Positions 61,220-64,000 of a stretch of DNA of 64,000 nucleotides are shown here, in pieces. A program made the position numbers and the translations under genes. A model generated the notes under the pieces. It made no database searches and was not told where the DNA came from. It saw nothing but the letters and a program-made list of their open reading frames with translations. This DNA comes from an uncultured Eubacteriales bacterium (GTDB taxonomy: Bacteria; Bacillota; Clostridia; Oscillospirales; Oscillospiraceae). Each line of letters opens with the position of its first letter. Position 1 is the first letter of the stretch. Location of the stretch: assembly GCA_900554275.1 (NCBI GenBank), contig USGS01000003.1:1-64000 (forward strand), in the 5' to 3' direction.

Positions 61220-61528
61220 ATGATAGAATTAAAGCTGCTGGTGGACGAGGTGGACTACGACAGCTTGGCGGAGACGCTGCTGCCGTTGGTGCAGGACAAG
61301 CTCCGCGACAGCGGCGGGATGCTGGGCGGTATGCTGTCCGGCAGCCCGGAGATGGCCGCGGCCATGGCGCGGCGGGCGCTGCGGGCCATGAGCCAGGAGA
61401 AAAAGGACGAGTTGCTGGTGCAGCTGGTGACGAAGAATCGGGGGACGCTGCTGCAAAAGGGCGGCGAGCTGGCGGAAAAGAACGGCATCAAGCTGCATCT
61501 GTACGACGTGTCGGCCCGGAAAATATAA
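61220..61528 (+). CDS. conserved small protein, unknown
   Basis: A 102-residue soluble protein of unknown function. It has a beta start (IELKLLVDEVDYDSL), a Gly/Met segment (GGMLGGMLSGS near 32-42) and a helical middle (AAAMARRALRAMS). The end is beta (IKLHLYDVSARK). The ribosome site is CTAAGGAGG about eight bases upstream. It lies between two terminators, so it may be expressed by read-through or by a promoter not recognised in the 65-bp gap. Confidence 0.8.
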   Translation: MIELKLLVDEVDYDSLAETLLPLVQDKLRDSGGMLGGMLSGSPEMAAAMARRALRAMSQEKKDELLVQLVTKNRGTLLQKGGELAEKNGIKLHLYDVSARKI

Positions 61529-61532
61529 GAAA

Positions 61533-61576
61533 AAGCACAGGCGTAGTTGTAAACACCCCGCCTGTGCTTTTTTTTC
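61533..61576 (+). terminator. terminator before the HTH module
   Basis: An 11-bp stem (AAGCACAGGCG and complement) with a loop of about 15 bases, followed by TTTTTTTT. Confidence 0.9.
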
Positions 61577-61585
61577 AAAAGTGTG

Positions 61586-61614
61586 TTGACAAGAAAACTT
61601 GGTACGGCTATAAT
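61586..61614 (+). promoter_or_regulatory. consensus promoter of the HTH module
   Basis: A perfect TTGACA, 17 bp and a perfect TATAAT. This is the only fully consensus promoter seen in the window. It lies 36 bp upstream of the first gene. Confidence 0.92.
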
Positions 61615-61632
61615 GGTGACAAGAAAACTTGG
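61587..61632. repeat. two 16-bp operator-like direct repeats
   Basis: TGACAAGAAAACTTGG occurs at 61587-61602 and again at 61617-61632, spaced 30 bp start to start (about three helix turns). Each copy has an internal dyad CAAG-AAAA-CTTG. One copy overlaps the -35 box and the other covers the likely transcription start. Confidence 0.88.
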
Positions 61633-61649
61633 CGGGAGGTTGATATGAT

Positions 61650-61979
61650 ATGAATAGAGAAGAGATCCTGCAGGCCAGCCGAAACGAAAACAAAAACAAG
61701 GATTTAGCCGAATTGGAGGTCGTATATCAGGCCGGCGTTCATGCGGCAAGAGTAGGGGCGTTGGTGTGCTGCATGGTTTCTGCGCTGTCCTCCGCGCTGG
61801 CTCATGCCATTCTTTACAGCCCGTGGGTCATCTATTTCAGCATTTTTACGACACAATGGCTGGTTCGTTTTCTGAAAATAAGGCGCAGGAGCGATCTGGT
61901 ATTGGCGATACTGTTTTTCAGCCTTGCTGTTTTGGCGTTTGTCGGGCTTGTTTATCGTCTTTTAGAGGTGAGCGCATGA
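61650..61979 (+). CDS. DUF6442-like small membrane protein
   Basis: A 109-residue protein with a charged N-terminus (NREEILQASRNENKNKD) and three predicted membrane helices at about 33-55, 58-74 and 83-104. The opening resembles the DUF6442 family of Firmicutes, whose members sit beside small HTH regulators. The start follows GGGAGG. Its stop overlaps the HTH start by four bases. Function is unknown. Confidence 0.8.
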   Translation: MNREEILQASRNENKNKDLAELEVVYQAGVHAARVGALVCCMVSALSSALAHAILYSPWVIYFSIFTTQWLVRFLKIRRRSDLVLAILFFSLAVLAFVGLVYRLLEVSA

Positions 61980-62182
61980 ACGAACAGCTCAAGCTGAAAA
62001 ACCGCTTGAAGGATGCACGCACAGAAGCCGGCTTTTCCCAGTCTCAGCTGGCGGAAATGGTGGGCGTCTCACGAAACACCATCAGCTCCATCGAGACGGG
62101 GCAATTCAACCCGACTGCCAAATTGGCTCTTATCCTCTGTATCGCGTTGGACAAGAAATTTGAAGAATTGTTCTATTTTTAG
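61976..62182 (+). CDS. small XRE-type helix-turn-helix regulator
   Basis: A 68-residue single-domain Cro/C1-type repressor. The HTH is FSQSQLAEMVGVSRNTISSI near 20-39, followed by ETGQFNPTAKLAL and the usual FEELFYF end. It has no ligand or protease domain. It likely binds the two dyads in front of the operon and represses its own promoter. The ATG overlaps the upstream stop (ATGA). Confidence 0.92.
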   Translation: MNEQLKLKNRLKDARTEAGFSQSQLAEMVGVSRNTISSIETGQFNPTAKLALILCIALDKKFEELFYF

Positions 62183-62191
62183 GAGGTCGTT

Positions 62192-62494
62192 ATGGACAAC
62201 GTATTGCTTTTGATCTTGGGCGTATTCCTGTCGGTTCTCGGTGTCGTGAATATAAAGGGGAATATCAGTACCATACACTCCTACAACCGCAGGAAAGTGA
62301 AAGAGGAGGACATCCCCAAATACGGCAAGGCGGTGGGGCCGGGAACGGTCATTATGGGGGCGTCCCTGATCTTGGCGTACTTCGTCACATTCTGGAATGA
62401 GGCGGCAATAGATTATATCATCCTTCCGGCGATAACTATTGGCTTGGCGTTTATTCTCTATGGGCAGATCAAGTACAATCACGGCATATTCTGA
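62192..62494 (+). CDS. DUF3784-like membrane protein
   Basis: A 100-residue membrane protein with three hydrophobic segments (about 3-21, 47-67 and 74-92). The loop HSYNRRKVKEEDIPKYGKAV near 29-48 resembles DUF3784 proteins. The start follows TAGGAGG, nine bases after the HTH gene. It closes the three-gene unit, ending at a strong terminator. Function is unknown; a role in membrane stress or bacteriocin resistance is possible but not shown. Confidence 0.8.
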   Translation: MDNVLLLILGVFLSVLGVVNIKGNISTIHSYNRRKVKEEDIPKYGKAVGPGTVIMGASLILAYFVTFWNEAAIDYIILPAITIGLAFILYGQIKYNHGIF

Positions 62495-62536
62495 CTGATA
62501 AATATCCCCCGGCCTTTGCCGGGGGATATTTATCAG
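62495..62536. terminator. bidirectional terminator between DUF3784 and aldolase genes
   Basis: A 19-bp perfect stem (CTGATAAATATCCCCCGGC and complement) with a CTTT loop lies between convergent genes. Confidence 0.92.
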
Positions 62537-62543
62537 GTATATA

Positions 62544-63590
62544 TTATTTTTTCTGCAATGCCTGAACGGCGGCGCGGAGGGCGTCTACGTGCTCCTGGGT
62601 GGTGGCCCAGCTGGCGCAGAAGCGGACGCCGGAGTGGGTGGGATCGGTACGCTCCCAGTACTCGTAGCCGAAGTTTTTGCCGATCTCGGCCAACTCGTCG
62701 TCGGGCATGATGGGATATTGCTGGTTGGTGGGGGAGTCGAACAGCAGGGGATAGCCGGCGGAGACAAAGATCTCACGGATCTGATAGGCCATGTCGATGG
62801 CGTGGCGGGAGATGGTGAGATACAGGTCGTCGGTGAACAGGGCGTCGAACTGGATGCCCAGCAGACGGCCCTTGGCCAGGCGGCCGCCGCGCTGCTTCAT
62901 GATAAAGCGGAAGTCCTTTTTCAGCGCTTCATTCATAATGACCACGGCCTCACCGAACAGCGCGCCCACCTTCGTGCCGCCGATGTAGAACACGTCGCAA
63001 AGGCGGGCCAGCTCCGGCAGGGTGATGTCGCTGCCGTCGGCTACCAGGCCGTAGCCCAGCCGTGCACCATCGATAAACAGGGGCAGGCTGTACTGCTTAC
63101 AGGTGTCGTACAGGGCGGTCAGCTCCGCCTTGGAGTACAGTGTGCCGCCCTCGGTGGGGTGAGAGATGTAGACCATGCCGGGCTGGACGATATGCTCGGT
63201 GGACTCGTCGTTTTTGTGCCATTCCACATAGTCTCGCACCTGCTGGGCTGTGATCTTGCCGTTGTTGGTGGGCAGGGTGATGACCTTGTGGCCGGTGGAC
63301 TCAATGGCGCCGGCCTCGTGGCAGTTGATGTGGCCGCTGACGGCGGACAGCACACCCTGCCAGGGGCGGAGAATGGCGGCGATGACAGTGGTGTTGGTCT
63401 GGGTGCCGCCCACCAGGAAGTGGACATCCGCCTCGGGGGCCTGGCAGGCCAGCTTTATCTTCTCGCGGGCGGCTTCGCAGTACTCATCCTCGCCGTAGCC
63501 CACGGTCTGGACCATATTCGTCTCCATGAGCCGGGCCATGACAGCAGGGTGCGCGCCCTCCAAGTAATCACTGTTGAAATAGATCATCAT
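62544..63590 (-). CDS. low-specificity threonine aldolase-like PLP enzyme
   Basis: A 348-residue fold-type I PLP enzyme of the beta-eliminating lyase / threonine aldolase family, cleaving threonine to glycine and acetaldehyde. Lys207 in IGGTKVGA forms the Schiff base, and FIDGARLGYG near 172-181 holds the PLP-binding Asp. An ATG three bases downstream (63587) has better spacing from AAGGAG and could be the true start. It is a single-gene unit ending at a shared terminator. The exact amino-acid range is uncertain. Confidence 0.9.
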   Translation of the reverse strand: MMIYFNSDYLEGAHPAVMARLMETNMVQTVGYGEDEYCEAAREKIKLACQAPEADVHFLVGGTQTNTTVIAAILRPWQGVLSAVSGHINCHEAGAIESTGHKVITLPTNNGKITAQQVRDYVEWHKNDESTEHIVQPGMVYISHPTEGGTLYSKAELTALYDTCKQYSLPLFIDGARLGYGLVADGSDITLPELARLCDVFYIGGTKVGALFGEAVVIMNEALKKDFRFIMKQRGGRLAKGRLLGIQFDALFTDDLYLTISRHAIDMAYQIREIFVSAGYPLLFDSPTNQQYPIMPDDELAEIGKNFGYEYWERTDPTHSGVRFCASWATTQEHVDALRAAVQALQKK

Positions 63591-63729
63591 ACTGCTCCTT
63601 TTCTTATGTGGTGGAACGAAACGGGGCGTTCCGCCGTCCTATATAGCAGACGGCATTACCATTCTAATACGGGCAGGGCGGAAAGTAAAGGGAAACTGTT
63701 ACAAATTCATTACAGCTTGCCGATGCAGC

Positions 63730-63758
63730 TTGCAATAAACGAAAAAACCTGCTACAAT
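63730..63758 (+). promoter_or_regulatory. promoter of the last, partial gene
   Basis: TTGCAA, 17 bp and TACAAT lie 25 bp before the start. Confidence 0.75.
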
Positions 63759-63783
63759 ACGTGAGACAAGGAGGCTTGCATAC

Positions 63784-64000
63784 ATGAACGATACGCCTAA
63801 AAAAAGAAGCCGCTTACAGCGGGAAGAACCGCCTGCCGCAAATCCGGGCAGGACGCATAATAGAAGACGCAGAAAGAGCGGAAAGGTGCTGTACTACCTG
63901 GTGCTGGTGCTGCTGTTGAGTGTGCTGGTGTTTTCCTCGGTGAAGATCATCAGCTACCTGAAGGACCAGCGGGATGCACAGGCTTCCAAGGACAACATGA
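63784..64000 (+). CDS. membrane-anchored protein, possible class B sortase (3' partial)
   Basis: The frame starts at ATG 63784 behind AAGGAGG and is open to the window end, giving 72 residues. A basic, Arg/Lys-rich cytosolic N-terminus (about 1-35) is followed by one membrane helix (about 36-55, VLYYLVLVLLLSVLVF) and a charged stalk (YLKDQRDAQASKDN). This type II layout and stalk resemble the start of a class B sortase, but the catalytic part lies outside the window. Other type II membrane enzymes remain possible. Confidence 0.6.
   Translation, partial: MNDTPKKRSRLQREEPPAANPGRTHNRRRRKSGKVLYYLVLVLLLSVLVFSSVKIISYLKDQRDAQASKDNM

Noticed and set aside
1..64000. CRISPR array or rRNA operon
   Set aside because: No regularly spaced direct repeats and no rRNA-like stretches were seen.

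Overview
The window is about 62% G+C by eye and reads as the chromosome of an endospore-forming, Gram-positive gut-type Clostridia, most likely Oscillospiraceae/Ruminococcaceae. The taxon is inferred from gene content: a PrkC/PrpC cluster, RemA, a SpoIVFA/SpoIVFB-like pair, CdaA-CdaR, AddAB, lipoproteins with lipoboxes, and high-GC clostridial gene order. Almost all genes lie on the + strand in tight operons with 4-20 bp overlaps. Many promoters have a TTGCAA-like -35 box, a 17 bp spacer and a TATAAT-like -10 box.

Region 1 (1-6851) is the structural end of a prophage: an N4-gp56-type major capsid protein cut by the window start, small head proteins, a large beta-rich structural protein, tail/fibre proteins and a peptidoglycan-binding virion protein. 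Region 2 (6.9-10.8 kb) holds single genes with their own promoters and terminators: a class B sortase with a lipobox, a GNAT acetyltransferase, a small membrane protein divergent from a LysR regulator, and a B3/B4-domain protein. Region 3 (10.9-16.1 kb) is a six-gene cluster: FecCD-type permease, ATPase, SAM methyltransferase, substrate-binding lipoprotein, XdhC and a P-loop NTPase. It looks like metal or molybdate uptake coupled to molybdenum-hydroxylase maturation. Region 4 (16.1-27.5 kb) has addB-addA, rpmE, hflX-GNAT-yigZ, and a Se/S-carrier-like protein with a NifS-like enzyme, which may belong to selenium use.

Region 5 (27.5-31.8 kb) has cdaA-cdaR, an RseC-like protein, a DUF5685 protein and a J-domain/TPR protein. 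Region 6 (31.9-43.8 kb) is the classic Firmicutes cluster yicC-remA-gmk-rpoZ-priA-def-fmt-rsmB-rlmN-prpC-prkC-rsgA. In it rsmB carries a one-base frameshift as given, and coaBC is absent from its usual place. Region 7 (43.8-51 kb) has a lone prepilin, tRNA-Pro(CGG), the SpoIVFA/B-like pair, a radical-SAM pair and rplS-rbgA-rnhB-yraN. Region 8 (51-59.3 kb) has a dipeptidase, a phosphoesterase, and tig, clpP-clpX, lon-engB. Region 9 (59.3-64 kb) has pckA behind an AT-rich regulatory region, a small HTH/membrane-protein module with two operator-like repeats around a consensus promoter, a threonine aldolase, and the start of a membrane protein cut by the window end.

The core genes cover translation, ribosome assembly (four GTPases), proteostasis, DNA repair and cell-wall/second-messenger signalling. 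The accessory parts most worth following are the XdhC/metal-transport cluster, the Se/S-carrier pair, the lipobox sortase, the histone-like tail on trigger factor, the 20-bp perfect inverted repeat at 31.1 kb and the HTH module at 61.6 kb.
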